The position numbers and the translations under genes are program-made. The notes under the pieces are model-generated. The model did not search any database, was not told where the DNA came from, and worked only from the letters and a program-made list of their open reading frames with translations. Positions 38,525-51,689 of a stretch of 64,000 bases of DNA are shown here, in pieces. Each line of letters opens with the position of its first letter. Within the stretch, counting starts at the first letter, position 1. Source of the DNA: Vespula vulgaris (Eukaryota > Arthropoda > Insecta > Hymenoptera > Vespidae); assembly GCF_905475345.1 (NCBI RefSeq), contig NC_066588.1, forward strand, positions 434,001 through 498,000, read 5' to 3'.

Positions 38525-39061
38525 TTTTACAAGTGTAAAGCATAACGAAAAAGGAAATGGTGAAAACCTTACGGGTCGACGAAAATAATAATTTTTTCGG
38601 ATATATCGGAAGTTGTATTAATGAAAATGTTCTCGTTGAAATATTCGCGTAATAAGAAAGATACCTAAACTTCCTTCTGTTACCGCTTGTTTACGTTCGT
38701 CAAGCACCATTGTTCGACTCAATAAGCACGAGAATGTTGGTGAAATGAATGGACGATCGATCATTTCTTTTCGTCAACGAATTCACGAAAACATGCACCT
38801 GCTGTTTCTACGGGAAAAAAATATCTCCCTTCATTCCCAAAATTACGGAAAAAAATGCAATATGAAAGCGTGTTCGAAACCGCGGGAAAGAAAAAATTTT
38901 AAGAAAAAAGGAAAGAAAAAAAGAACTTCCATCTACGAAACCTTTTTTTTTATTTGATATTAATGACTCGCCTCTTGTCCTACGTCAAAGTTTTCTTGAG
39001 ATTTACTTAAAATACAAAGCAAGATCGGTAGGATAAAGAGTCAAAAATGACGAGTATTAGC
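38525..39061. repeat. Duplicated spacer, copy of the OR-1/OR-2 intergenic
   Basis: Matches about 32714-33263 with scattered differences, and again about 53484-54060. In all three places it follows an OR-1-type SEQKD-like tail and precedes a type-B gene or relic. Confidence 0.75.
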
Positions 39062-39516
39062 ATGTGATATACACGATGTTGCATTTATATATATATATAA
39101 TTACGTCAGGAAAACTCCTCTGATAGAAGTGAGTCGACACAATGTTGACCTGTTATTCAAAGGCCCAAGAATTTTTCAACTTCGTGCTTTTCAGAGCACT
39201 GGAATAGCTTTTCCCGCTTACGATTGTGCGTGGTACGATGTGCCAACAATAAAGGCTATGCGACTAATAATAGTAATTCGTCGAGCAAGAATAGCATTTC
39301 AAATCACGGCTGGAAAATTTAATCCATTTTTTTAGAATTGTTTGGTGCTGTGAGTACTTTTAAAATAGATTCTAACAAAAACATACTGTATACATGCAAA
39401 ACGTCCCAATTTATCCTTATTTCCAGATCATGGAAACGTCCGCCGGATATTTATCGGTATTACTAGTTGTGACAGAAGATTCGACAGAAAATAAACAAAA
39501 TATATTTAATTTATGA
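39062..39516 (+). pseudogene. Type-B OR relic (exons 4-6)
   Basis: The left edge is a fusion. Sequence equivalent to 33263 runs straight into the equivalent of about 34637, removing exons 1-3, part of exon 4 and the promoter. Exon 5 is recognisable (STGIAFPAYDCAWYDVP...RRARIAFQITAGKF), but a one-base loss in the TTTTCTTTAG region creates a TAG near 39335. Exon 6 keeps TSAGYLSVLL but its normal stop is gone. Clearly dead. Confidence 0.85.
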
Positions 39517-40179
39517 CGCATAAACGATCGATGAATTCGAAAGACATTGAAAATCATTAGTACGTTAATATATACCAGCATGAAATATTTTGCTTATAAT
39601 TTAATAATAATTATCGATAAAATGCGAGTAGTAAAAATACTGCGACAAAATTATTTAGATTAATATAATGAGAATTCCACTGCAACAGAATATTGAAAGA
39701 GTTTATCCTACAATATTTAAACGTTCTTGTAACTAGCAAACGTGATAAATGTAAAGAAACTAATTACCTCTTTCAAATTTTTGTGTTATTTCAAAAGGCA
39801 CTTGGATTCGAATTAATACAATTTGCCCGTGCGTTTATACCCTGGAGATTGCACGAACTTTAATGTATGAAATTACGCGTAACAGTACGCAAAGAGATCG
39901 TACAGCAATGAATATCGGGAAGGTAGGACGGAAATTTTAACGAGACTGCTTATTTAAACGCGTTGAGAATGAGGGACAGGGAGAAAGGAAGGGAGAGAAT
40001 GAAGGAGAGAGAGCGACAGAGTGGGTGGACGGGAGGAAGAGAGGGAGAAAGGAAAGAGAAATAGAGAGAGAGAGAGAGAGAGAGAAGGAAAGGGAGGGGA
40101 AAATACAATCGAAGTAAGAAATTCCAAATAGATAAATTTTTCAATAGGTGGGGAGATGATAGTTTCCTTTCAGTCCAAC

Positions 40180-40278
40180 GAGCATGCGTGCTGGACGAAG
40201 AAAAAGGGAAGGACATCTATATCCCATGACTAGCCAGAGCGCAGTAGTCGCATCGCCGCGTGTTACGATCGTCTTACG
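40180..40278 (+). promoter_or_regulatory. OR-4 upstream block with GCATGCG element
   Basis: GAGCATGCGTGC at 40180-40191 with the conserved type-A 5' block. The ATG is 97 bases after the core. Confidence 0.65.
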
Positions 40279-42064
40279 ATGACAACGAATTCCGAAGAAG
40301 GTAGAATTTTGTGTCACATGTAAATTTTCAGCATAAAAAAGATAGTCGAGAAAAGAATATTTTAAGTATACTCTTTTTCTAATTAAATGTTCCACCTTTT
40401 GAGTATCTTCAACGCGAGTGTTCACTTCGCAGATATAAATTATGCAATCGGCTGGAACCGATTTAGTTTTCAAATACTCGGTATATGGCCGGATTCGAAG
40501 AACAATGAAAGTGATCCTACCTTCTCGAAATATTGGTTCATTCTACATTCATTTTTTATGCTGGGATTTATCACCCTACCGCAGACAGCATACCTATTGA
40601 CGATATGGGGTGACTTGGAACTGATGACAGATATTTTGGCGACGGCAAACGTACCGGTTACCATGTCTTGCATAAAGTTGTTGTTCGCACGATATCATTT
40701 GGAATGTAAGTGTATCTTTTGTGGTGATTATGTCGTAGCGCAACGGTCTATGCGAGGAAGAGAAATTTTTACAAAAATAGGGAAAATAAAAGAAAAAAAG
40801 GAAATCTTTTCTAGCTCTCAGACCACTTCTCAGATCCTTCGTAGAAGATTGGAAGAGACCGAAAAGCCAAGACGAAAGATCGGTCATGATGGTTAACGCT
40901 AAGAAGGCAAGAATCATATCGATATGGTGTACGTCATTAGCATATTTCATGACATCGATTTATATTCTACCTCGAAGCTTGACGATCGCGCAAATGCAAA
41001 GAGATCAATTCGAGCCCCCACGTACGGTCCTCTATCCAGGTTATTTTCCATACGATATTAGCGGAACATTTGCTTTTTTAATTTCCTGTTTCGGGCAAAT
41101 CGTAGCGGCGTACAGCGCTACCGTGTCATATATAACCGTAGACACATTTATTACGATGCTCGTCCTTCATGCTTGCGCACAATTTTCCAACCTGAGGCAT
41201 TCGCTTGAAAATCTATCGAATAGCATGACCGATATAGCAAATGATTTTACAACGAAATTGACACAGATCGTGAAGAGACACGAACATCTCATCTGGTTGG
41301 TCAATCGAAGAATCATTTTTATTTCATCAATGTTGCAGCATTTTGTTTAAGTTCTTTGTTATTATTATCTAAGGTACTCCCAATCGATCGACAACTCCTT
41401 TAACGTGTTGATGCTCATTCAAATATTGGCTTGCATCATTCAAGTGTGCTTTCAGACCTTTCAATTATTTCGCGTAAGTCGATTTAAAAAAAAGAAAAAA
41501 GAAAGAAAAGATACTTATATTTTATTCTTGTAAAGCTCGTTTGTGAAAATTTAGATATACATTTTTAGATATTGAAAAAGATGTATATTTTTACAGATAA
41601 TGAAACACGACGGGGACGAATTTCCTGTAGAACAGCTGTTCTTTATTGTATTCTTCGTAATTGTTACTTTGGTACAATTGTATCTGTATTGTTACGTCGG
41701 GGAAATGCTTATCGTCGAGGTAAAAAAGAATTTTTTAATATATTGTAATTATATATTATAGAGATGTGCGTTAAACAGAGTGCTGCAATGGGTATGTCAT
41801 CGTACATGTCACAGTGGTGTGATTTGTTTCCAAAAGATGCACGAAATATTCTTTTCGTGATGCAGCGATCCTCTATACCACTTCGTTTAACGGTTGGAAA
41901 AATTGGCATTTTTTCTATGGAAATGTTTAGCCAGGTAAGTGAATATAACAAATGCGAAAGAAATTACGAGATTCTTTAAATACTATGTTCTTTTGTAGAT
42001 TTTGAAATCCACAATCGGATATCTTTCGGTGTTACTAACGGTAACGGATAAGAAAAATAATTAA
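40279..42064 (+). CDS. OR-4: odorant receptor, type A2, 406 aa
   Basis: The CDS is join(40279..40300, 40433..40705, 40815..41295, 41374..41473, 41597..41719, 41779..41934, 41999..42064). Exon 1 reads MTTNSEE and exon 2 DINYAIGWNRFSFQILGIWP. Exon 3 has RSVMMVNAKKARIIS and YPGYFPYDISGTFAF and ends HEHLIW where the paralogues have HEHLNW. Exon 6 starts after TTAAACAG and encodes SAAMGMSSYMSQWCDLFPKDARNILF. Exon 7 ends STIGYLSVLLTVTDKKNN. No stop, canonical splice sites. Its exons 6-7 and 1.3 kb 3' flank are nearly the same as those of OR-5. Confidence 0.92.
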
Positions 42065-43389
42065 TTTTAAGGAGTAATAATAAATTGAATAGCGAAAGTG
42101 ATAGTAAAATTTATTTTATCTGGGAGACTATCACGTATGAAAACACGGTATATATTAGTAACAAATTCTATTCGTAAAACTTTAAATTCAATTAAGATGT
42201 AAACAATATTATACGTTGTATGGTAATACACTCGTATAAACTTCTGTCCTTCTATTATTATTTATCAACGAATTACATCGCTCCAGAGTACTGAGACGCG
42301 TGAAACGAAAGGAAAGAAAATAAACAATATGAAGGAGTTTTCATAATCTAGGAAGACGTCGATAAAGTAACACAGCCTAAAGACAACTCGTAACCACCAG
42401 AGTCAACTGCGTCGATGGTTTAAGTTTCCTAACGTTAGAGGGATACTCTTCGATAGATCTTTATATATAATTTTATCGAATACTTTAAAACCAGCAACTC
42501 GAGACACGTTAGTGATGATCTCGTTAAAATATTCGCGTAATAAAAAATATATCTGAAAGTCCACCTACCATTTGTCCTTATGTTCGTCACGCATCACCGC
42601 TTCATTTAATAACCACGAGAACTACGGTCGACCATTTTGATTCGCTCACGAATTTACAATGCACGTTTTCTGCACCTTTTCCCACGAAAGAAAACACCCT
42701 CCTTTTCTTCCTAAAATAAGAAAACGAAATACGAGCAAGGGATAAAAATTATTCTCATGTCATAAGTACTTACATGCCAATATTTAATAATTCATCAATA
42801 ATTATCAACAAAGTGGAACAAGTAAACATATTGCAGAGAAATTGTTTAAGTTAATGTAACAAAATTAACAATGCCAGATAATATAATTAAAATAATTATA
42901 CCATTTAAAAAATTTTAAAAGAGAGATCCTAAGAAATCCATGAATGTAATCATTGTCTAATGAATTTAAATATCTCTATAGTCACAAATAATTACCGTAG
43001 ATATCCCCTCCTTTGTTTCGAAGCACACCTCATCTTTGATTCATTCAATTCATCGATCATGTTCATTCCCCATAGTATCGGAAGGAAGAGAATGTACGTC
43101 AATACGTTTGATATAATGGACGAGGGATCGTAAAGCGTTAGAAAGTGGGGAAGGTTGAATGGAAACTAACTCACCAGTTCCCCATTTAACAGCGTTCGGT
43201 ACGAAGGTAAAAGAAATATATGAAAAATATGGTTTCACATGAATAAATTTTTCAACAGATAGTGGGGATGGAAATTCATTTTAGTAAGACGGGCATGCGT
43301 GCTGGACGAAGAAAAAGGGAAGGACATCTATATCCCGTGACGAGCTAGAGCGCAGTAGTCTCATCGCCGCGTGTTACGATCGTCTTACG
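42065..43389. repeat. OR-4 3' flank, duplicated after OR-5 (45154-46481)
   Basis: The two flanks align along their whole length with few changes and small indels, including a shared block at about 42990-43260 and 46080-46350. This shows a recent tandem duplication unit of about 3.1 kb. No coding sequence is seen inside. Confidence 0.85.
43292..43389 (+). promoter_or_regulatory. OR-5 upstream block with GCATGCG element
   Basis: GGGCATGCGTGC at 43291-43302, with one change in the leading GAG. The core is at 43293-43299 and the ATG is 97 bases after it. Confidence 0.6.
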
Positions 43390-45153
43390 ATGACAACGGA
43401 TTCCGAAGAAGGTAGAATTTTGCCTCACTTATAAATTTTCACCGAAAAAAAAGATAGTCGAGAAAAGAATATTTTAAGTATACTCTTTTTCGAATGAAAT
43501 GTTCCATCTTTTGTGTATCTTCAACCGGAGTGTTCACTTCATAGATATAAACTACGCCATCGGCTGGAACCGATTTAGTTTTCAAATACTTGGTATATGG
43601 CCGGATTCGAAGGACAATGAAAGTGATTCGTTCTTTTCGAAATATTGGTTCATTGTACCTTCATTTTTTATGCTGGGATTTATTACCTTACCCCAATCGG
43701 CATATCTTCTGATGATATGGGGTGACTTAGAATTGATGACAGAAATTTTGGCGACAGCAATCCTACCGGTGACCATGGGTTGGATAAAGTTGGTGTTTAC
43801 ACGATATCGTTTGGAATGTAAGTGTGACTTTTGTGGTGAATTTATACGATATTGTGGCGATTTATGCGAGAAAAATATTTTACAAAAAAAAAAAAAAAAT
43901 AAATAAAATAAAAAAAGGAAATCCCTTCCAGCTCTCAGACCACTTCTCAGGACCTTCGTAGAAGATTGGAAGAGACCGAAAAGTCAAAACGAAAGATCGG
44001 TCATGTTAGTTAATGCTAAGAAGGCAAGAATTATATCGATATGCTGTACGACATCAGCATGTTTCATGGTATCGCTTCACGTTCTACCTCGAAGCTTAAT
44101 TGTCGCGCAAATGCAAAGAGATCAATTCGAGCCCCCGCATACGGTCGTCTTTCCCGGTTATTTTCCATACGACATTAGCGGAACATTTGCTTTTTTAATT
44201 TCCTGTTTCGGACAAATTGTAGCAGCGTACAGCGGTACCTTATCATATATAAGCGTAGACACATTTATCACGATGTTGGTTCTTCATGTTTGCGCACAAA
44301 TTTCCAACCTCAGGCATTCGCTTGAAGATCTACCGAGCGGCATGAACGAGATGGCCAATGATTTTACAAAGAAATTGATATGGATCGTGAAGGGACACGA
44401 ACATCTCAACTGGTTGGTCAATCGAACTATCATTTTTCTTTCATTGAAACATTTTGATTAAGTTCAGGATTATTATTATCTAAGGTACGCTCAATCGATC
44501 GACAACTCCTTTAACATGATGTTGCTCATTCAAATACTGGGCTTCACCGTTCAAGTATGCTTTGAGGCCTTTCAATTATTTCGAGTAAGTTAATCTAAAA
44601 AAAAAAGAGAAATAGAAAAAATAAAAAAGAAAGGAAATTTATATTTTATTTTGATCAAACATCTCGTTGTGAAAATTTTTAACAGATAATGGAACAGGAT
44701 TGGGACACACTTCCTGTAAAAGAGCTGATTTTTGTTGTACTGTATGTACTTATTACTTTGATACAGTTATACTTGTATTGTTACGTCGGGGAAATGCTTA
44801 TCGTCGAGGTAAAAAAGAATTTTTTAATATATTGTAATTATATATTATAGAGATGTGCGTTAAACAGAGTGCTGCAATGGGCATGTCATCGTACATGTCA
44901 CAGTGGTGTAATTTGTTTCCAAAAGATGCACGAAATATTCTTTTCGTGATGCATCGATCCTCTATACCACTTCGTTTAACGGTTGGAAAAATCAGCACTT
45001 TTTCTATGGAAATGTTTAGCCAGGTAAGTGAATATAACAAATGCGAAAGAAATTACGAGATTCTTTAAATACTATTTTCTTTTGTAGATTTTGAAATCCA
45101 CAATCGGATATCTTTCGGTGTTACTAACGGTAACGGATAAGAAAAATAATTAA
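43390..45153 (+). CDS. OR-5: odorant receptor, type A2, mosaic of OR-3 and OR-4, 406 aa
   Basis: The CDS is join(43390..43411, 43545..43817, 43932..44412, 44485..44584, 44686..44808, 44868..45023, 45088..45153). Exons 1-5 and introns follow OR-3 (for example VPSFFMLGFITLPQ and TRYRLECK). From the end of exon 5 the sequence follows OR-4, including intron 5, exons 6-7 and the 3' flank. The switch is between about 44779 and 44789, where OR-3 codes CYAGE and OR-5 and OR-4 code CYVGE. Exon 5 begins IMEQDWDTLPVKE, replacing the acidic DGDEFP motif of the paralogues. All phases close, so the gene appears intact. Confidence 0.92.
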
Positions 45154-46379
45154 TTTTAAGGAGTAATAATAAATTGAATAGCGAAAGTGATAGTAAAATT
45201 TATTTTATCTGGGAGACTATTACTTATGAAAACACGGTATATATTAGTAACAAATTCTATTCGTAAAACTTTAAATTCAATTAAGATGTAAACAATATTA
45301 TACGTTGTATGGTAATACACTCGTATAAACTTCTGTCCTTCTATTATTATTTATCAACGAATTACATCGCTCCAGAGTACTGAGACGCGTGAAACGAAAG
45401 GAAGGAAAATAAACAATCTGAAGGAATTTTCATAATCTAGAAAGACGTCGATAAAGTAACACAGCCTAAAGACAACTCGTAACCACCAGAGTCAACTGCG
45501 TCGATGGTTTAAGTTTCCTAACGTTAGAGGGATACTCTTCGATAGACCTTTATATATAATTTTTTCGAATACTTCAAAACCAGCAACTCGAGACACGTTA
45601 GTGATGATCTCGTTAAAATATTCGCGTAATAAAAAATATATCTGAAGGTCCACTTACCATTTGTCTACGTTCGTCACGCATCACCGCTTTATTTAAAAAT
45701 CACGAGAACCACGGTCGACCATTTTGATTCGCTCACGAATTTACAATGCACGTTTTCTGCACTTTTTCCCACAGGAGAAAACACCCTCCTTCTTCTCTTT
45801 CTAAAATTTTAGAACGAAATACGAGCAAGAGTAAAAATTGTTCTCATGTCTCATAAGCACCTGCATGTCAATATTTTATAATTTATCAATAATTATCAAC
45901 AAAGTGAAACAAGTAAATATATTGCAAAGAAATTGTTTAAGTTAATGTAACAAAATTAACAATGCTAGGTAATATAATTAAACTAATTATACCATTTAAA
46001 AAATTTTAACGGAGAGATCCTATGAAATCCATGAATGTGATTATTGTCTAACGAATTTAAATATCTCTATAGTCACAAATAATTACCGTAGATATCCCCT
46101 CCTTTGTTTCGAAGCACACCTCATCTTTGATTCATTCAATTCATCGATCATGTTCATTCCCCATAGTATCGGAAGGAAGAGAATGTACGTTAATACGTTT
46201 GATATAATGGACGAGGGATCGTAAAGCGTTAGAAAGTGGGGAAGGTTGAATGGAAACTAACTCACCAGTTCCCCATTTAACTGCGTTCGGTACAAAGGTA
46301 AAAGAAAATCGTACTATATGGTTTCACGTGGATAAATTTTTCAACAGATAGTGGGGATGGAAATTCATTTTAGTAAGAC

Positions 46380-46690
46380 GAGCATGCGTGCTGGTCGAAG
46401 AAAAAGGGAAGGACATCTATATCGAATGACGAGCTAGAGCGCAGTAGCCGCATCGCCGCGTGGTACGATCGTCTTACGTTGACAGCGGATTTCGAAGAAG
46501 GTAGAATTTAGTGTCACGTGTAAATTTTAACAAAAAAAAGGCAACACGAGAAAAGAATATTTTAAGAATACTCATTTTCTAATGAATTATTCCATCGCTG
46601 GCGCATCTTCAACGAGAGTGTCCACTTCGCAGATATAAATTACGCCATTGCCTGGAACCGATTTGATTTACCAATACTTGGTATTATAAG
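46380..46690 (+). pseudogene. Type-A OR relic with lost start codon
   Basis: The block begins with GAGCATGCGTGC and the usual type-A 5' region. The start codon is TTG (ACGTTGACAGCGG) where other copies have ATG, though exon 1 still ends GAAGAAG/GTAG. Exon 2 starts normally (INYAIAWNRFDLPILGI) and breaks off at about 46690, where sequence of the type-B upstream region takes over. Only about 70 bases of exon 2 remain. Confidence 0.85.
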
Positions 46691-46777
46691 TCTTTTATGA
46701 AATAACGTGTTTCGTCGAAAAATTTTAATTTATACATCAAAACTATCGCCTCTTTCTTTTCTTCTTGAAACGTGATG

Positions 46778-46901
46778 GAGCATGCGTGATATTCAACCTA
46801 TTGAAGAAAATTAGTCGCAGTTCGGTTGGATTCTCAGTGCCAATCTATCGACGAATTTGACAGTTTATTCTTTTCCGAGTTTATACCAAGTGAAAACACA
46901 A
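46778..46901 (+). promoter_or_regulatory. OR-6 upstream block with GCATGCG element
   Basis: GAGCATGCGT at 46778-46787, in the type-B context GATATTCAACC. The ATG is 122 bases after the core. Confidence 0.6.
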
Positions 46902-48475
46902 ATGGATTACGCCTTAGGTTGGAATCGCTTCAACTTGGAATTATTAGGAGTTTGGCCCGAACCTTCGAAGGGGACGTTACTCCGACGAATAACATCAGCC
47001 AGTATCTTTTGGACGAGCACGACAGTGATCTTTTTATTCATATGTGCACCACAAACGACAGATCTGATTTTGAATTCTACCACTCTGGACGAAGCTATAG
47101 AAAATTTATCTATCAACATACCAATAGCTTTCGCTTTGATCAAGCAAATCGTTTTGCGGTATCACGGAGAAGGTAATTACGATATCCTGTGTATTTAACA
47201 CGATTTGATTCGAACCGAATGATTTATACTCATTCATTTTTATCTCGCTCGAAGCTTTGAGATTATTACTGGTCGAGATAGTCAACGACTGGACTCAGAC
47301 TTTACCAGGACCAGAACGCTTGACGATGTTGAAAAATGCTAAAATCAGTCGGAGGATATCTCTCTCTTGCTCCACTCTGGCGTATACAATGTTGATCGCC
47401 TTCGTATCGCTTCAAACTTATGCGAGTATAACCAGTGCCTCCGAAGTCGATTTAGGAGGACTTTTGCATCCAGCAACCTTTCCATACGATACCAAGAAAA
47501 GTCCATACTTCGAGATCACTTGGATGGGACAATTCATAGGATCGATTCTAACAGGCATCTCTTATTCTTGTTTCGATACTTTTTTCGCAGTTTTTGTTTT
47601 GCATTTGTGCGGACAACTGTCGGTCTTGCAACTGAATTTGAAAGAACTGGCGGAGACAGCAAAGCATGACGTCACTTTGTTTCAGAACAGACTCGGCTTC
47701 ATAGTGAACAGGCACAACGAACTGTACAGGTCAGTGTTTTTTAAAGTACACTATCTCTTTCTATTTCTGCTATGGTTCTTCGTTTACATCGGCGATTTAA
47801 TTGATACTTTCGTTTTAAGATTCGCCATAATAATCGAGAATTGTTTCAACCTTATGCTACTCGGACAAACTTTGATTACGACGATTATGTTCTGCCTGAC
47901 GGGATATCGTATGATCACGGTATCGTAAATTATAATTTTTCGGAGATTATGGTTTTAACATTTCAATCTTTTTCTTTTTTCTAGTCGATGGGCTCACAGG
48001 AAAAAGATTTGCCGATAGTAGGGATAATATTTTTCTTCATTCACGTTATATACGCATTGTTGCATTTATATATATCTTGTTACGTCGGTGAAACTCTTCT
48101 GGTGGAGGTCAGTCGATACAAAGTTAGCTTGTTACTCAAATGACCAAGAATTTTTCAATTTCGTGCTTTTCAGAGCACTGGGATAGCTTTTTCCGCTTAC
48201 GATTGCGCGTGGTACGACTTGCCACCAAAAAAGGCTATGTGCCTGATGATAATAATTTGTCGAGCAAGAGTAGCATTTCAAATCACGGCTGGAAAATTTA
48301 GTCCATTGTCTTTAGAATTGTTTGGTTCTGTGAGTACTTTTAAAAGAGATTCCAACGAGGACCTATTCTATCCATGCAAAACGTCCCAATTTATCTTTAT
48401 TTTCAGATCATGAAAACGTCCGCCGGATATTTATCGGTATTACTAGCTGTGAAAGAAGATCCGGTAGAAGATTAA
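46902..48475 (+). CDS. OR-6: odorant receptor, type B, 397 aa
   Basis: The CDS is join(46902..47172, 47255..47729, 47820..47919, 47985..48107, 48174..48329, 48407..48475). It starts MDYALGWNRFNLELLGVWPEP. Exon 2 has HPATFPYDTKKSPYFEITW. Exon 4 encodes LHLYISCYVGETLLVE, where OR-2 has IYCYVGE. Exon 6 ends TSAGYLSVLLAVKEDPVED. The frame is intact and exon sizes equal those of OR-2 and OR-9. It sits after the type-A relic and before OR-7, the position expected for the B gene of a cassette. Confidence 0.92.
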
Positions 48476-49095
48476 CAAAGTATATTTTGTTTATAACGCA
48501 CAAACGATCAATTAATTCGATAGACATTAAAAATCGTTCGTACGTCAATATGTACCAGCATGTAATATTTTGTTTAAAATTTAATAATAATTATTGATAA
48601 AATGCGTGTAATACGAATACTGTAAAGAAAATTATTTAAATTAATATAATGAAAATAACACTGCAATAGAATATTGAAAGAGTAACGAAGTGCATAATAT
48701 TTAAACTATACTTGTAACTAGAAAAGGTGATAAATGTAACGAAATTAAATACCTCTTTCAAATTTTTGTGTTATCTCAAAGGACACTTGGAGTCGAATTA
48801 AAACAATTCGCTCGTGCCTTTATTCCCTGGAATCTCGCACGAACTTAAATGTATGTAATTACGCGTGACAGTACGCAATGAGATTATACAGCGTTGAATA
48901 TCGGAAAGGTAGGACGGAAAATTTAACGAGACAGCTTATTTAAACGCGTTGAGAACGAGGGAGAGGGAACAAGTCAGAGGGAGAAAAGAGAAAGAAACAG
49001 AGAGGGAAGGAACGGAACGTACAATGGAACTAAGAATTTCCAAATAGATAAATTTTTCAATAGGTGGTGGGATGATAGTTTCATTTCAGTTCGAC

Positions 49096-49194
49096 GAGCA
49101 TGCGTGCTGGACGAAGAAAAAGGGAAGGACATCTATATCCCATGACGAGCTAGAGCGCAGTAGTCGCATGGCCGCGTGTTACGATCGTCTTACG
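49096..49194 (+). promoter_or_regulatory. OR-7 upstream block with GCATGCG element
   Basis: GAGCATGCGTGC at 49096-49107, type-A block. The ATG is 97 bases after the core. Confidence 0.65.
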
Positions 49195-50927
49195 ATGACA
49201 ACGGATTCCGAAGAAGGTAGAATTTTGTGTCATTTGTAAATTTCCACAAAAAAAAAAGAAAGAAAGAAAGACGGGAAAAGAATACTTTCATTATATTCTT
49301 TTTCTAATGAAATATTTGATCTTTCGCGTATCTTCAACGCGAGTGTTCACTTCACAGATATAAATTACGCCATTGGCTGGAACCGATTTAATCTACAAAT
49401 ACTTGGTATATGGCCGGATTTGAACGAAAGTGATTCGATCTTCTCGAAATATTGGTTCATTGTTCATTCATTTTTTATGCTGGGATTTATCACCCTACCA
49501 CAGTCGGCATATCTTATGATGATATGGGGTGATTTAGAAGTGATGACAGAAATTTTAGCGACGGCAATCCTACCGATTACTTTGGCTTGTGTAAAGTTAT
49601 TGTTTACGCGGTATCGTTTGGAATGTAAGTGTGACTTTGCTGTGATTACGTCATATCGGATCGATTCGTACGAGGGAGAGAAGGATTTTACAAAAAAAAA
49701 ATATCTTTTCCAGCACTAAGACCACTTCTCCGTTCCTTCGGAGAAGATTGGAAAAAACCGAAAAGCGAAAACGAGAGATCGGTCATGTTGGTTAATGCTA
49801 AAGTGACGAGAATAATATCGATATGGTGTACGATAATGGCATATTTCATGATATCGATTTACATCGTACCGCGAAGCTTGATGATCGCGCAAATGCAAAG
49901 AGATCAATTCGAGCCCGCACGTACGGTCGTCTATCCCGGTTATTTTCCATACGACATTAGCGGAACGTTTGCTTTTATTATTTCCTGTTTCGGACAAATC
50001 GTAGCGGCGTACAGCGCTTCTGTATCATATATAAGCGTAGACACGTTTATCACGATGCTCGTCCTTCATGCCTGCGCACAAATTTCCAATCTCAGGCAAG
50101 CACTTGAAGATCTACCGAGCGGCATGGACGAGATGGCCAACGATTTTACAAAAAGATTGATATGGATCGTGAAGGGACACGAACATCTCAACTGGTTGGT
50201 CATTCGGACGATCATTTTTATTTTATCGATGATGCAGTATTTTACAATTATGTTCATTGTTATTATTACCTAAGGTACACCCAATCGATCGATAAGTCAT
50301 TCAACCTGCTGATGCTCATTCAAATAATGGCTTGCATCATTCAAGCCTGTTTTCAAGCCTTTCAATTATTTCGCGTAAGTCAATCTAGAAAAGAAATGGA
50401 AAACAGGAAATCTATGTTTTATTTTGGTTAAATATTTTGGAAATCTTTTACAGATAATGGATCACGAAGGGGATGAATTTCCTATAGAGGAGCTGATTTC
50501 TATTATATTCTTTGTAAGCGTAACCACGATACAGCTGTACTTGTATTGTTACGTAGGGGAAATGCTTATCGTCGAGGTAAAAAAAAAAAGTATTTTTAAT
50601 ATATTAAAATTATTTATTATGGTAATGTACGTTAAACAGAGTTCTGCGATTGGCACATCAGCATACATGTCAGACTGGTTTAATATGTTTCCAAAGGATG
50701 CACGAAACATTCTTTTCGTGATGCATCGATCTTCTATACCACTTCGTTTAACTGCTGGAAAATTCGGTACTCTTTCGATGGAAATGTTTAGCAACGTAAG
50801 TGAAAATGATTTATGTGGAAGAGACTATAAGATCGTTTAAATATTACTGTAATTTCTTTTGCAGATTTTAAGAACGTCAGTAGGATATCTTTCAGTGTTA
50901 TTAACGGTAACCGATAAGAATAATTAA
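49195..50927 (+). CDS. OR-7: odorant receptor, type A2, 403 aa
   Basis: The CDS is join(49195..49216, 49358..49624, 49714..50194, 50275..50374, 50454..50576, 50640..50795, 50865..50927). Exon 2 is two codons shorter than in the other type-A genes (WPDLNESD in place of WPDSKDNESD). The last exon is one codon shorter (TVTDKNN). An in-frame ATG at 49168 could extend the N-terminus by nine residues, as in OR-3. Exon 3 encodes SVMLVNAKVTRIIS and YPGYFPYDISGTFAF, and exon 6 SSAIGTSAYMSDWFNMFPKDARN. Exons 3-7 and introns are closest to OR-10. Intact. Confidence 0.92.
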
Positions 50928-51689
50928 CTTTAAAAAATACTAATAAATAGAATAATGAAAGAGTAAGACGAGAGGTGGCAACATTTTTTTACCTGAGAGA
51001 TTATCACTCATGATGTAGTATAAAATATATTAATAATGAATACTATTCGTCAAACTTTCAATTTAATCATTTGTTGTTGTGTGATAATATACTCTGATAA
51101 ATATCTGTCCCTTTATTGTCACTCATCAATCAATTATATTGAGCGAGAGTACCGAGCTGCGTGTATACAAAAAATATACGCGCACATAAAAAAATGAAAA
51201 AAAAAAAATATCTAAAAATATTTTCATAATATAGAAAGATGTTGATAAATTAACCTAGTTAAAAGACGACTCTTCGTAACGACGAGAGTTAGAGAGATAC
51301 TACTCCATACACCTCGACTTATAATTTTTACGTAAATATTTAAAAAAAAAACTAATCTTTTGAAAAATATCGGCGCAGTTAATCAACGAATGAAAACTAT
51401 TCTGAATCCGTAAATATACGAATAATATATAATCGAATATTATATTTTCTACAGATACTGCAACAATCGTGATCGATTTGGCCTTGAAACGTAAGACTTT
51501 CCTAAATCATTTCTATTCCTTTTATAGAGCGAAGCACAATGGAAGATATAATTCGTAAAAATACGAAATGGATGAATCACAATCATTCTTCGACGGGTCT
51601 CGAAGAGACAAGCTAACTGAACTAAACTTCCTGGATAATATCGTACGATTAAAGGTCGATCGAATCAGCTAATTGAAATTGCAACGGAT

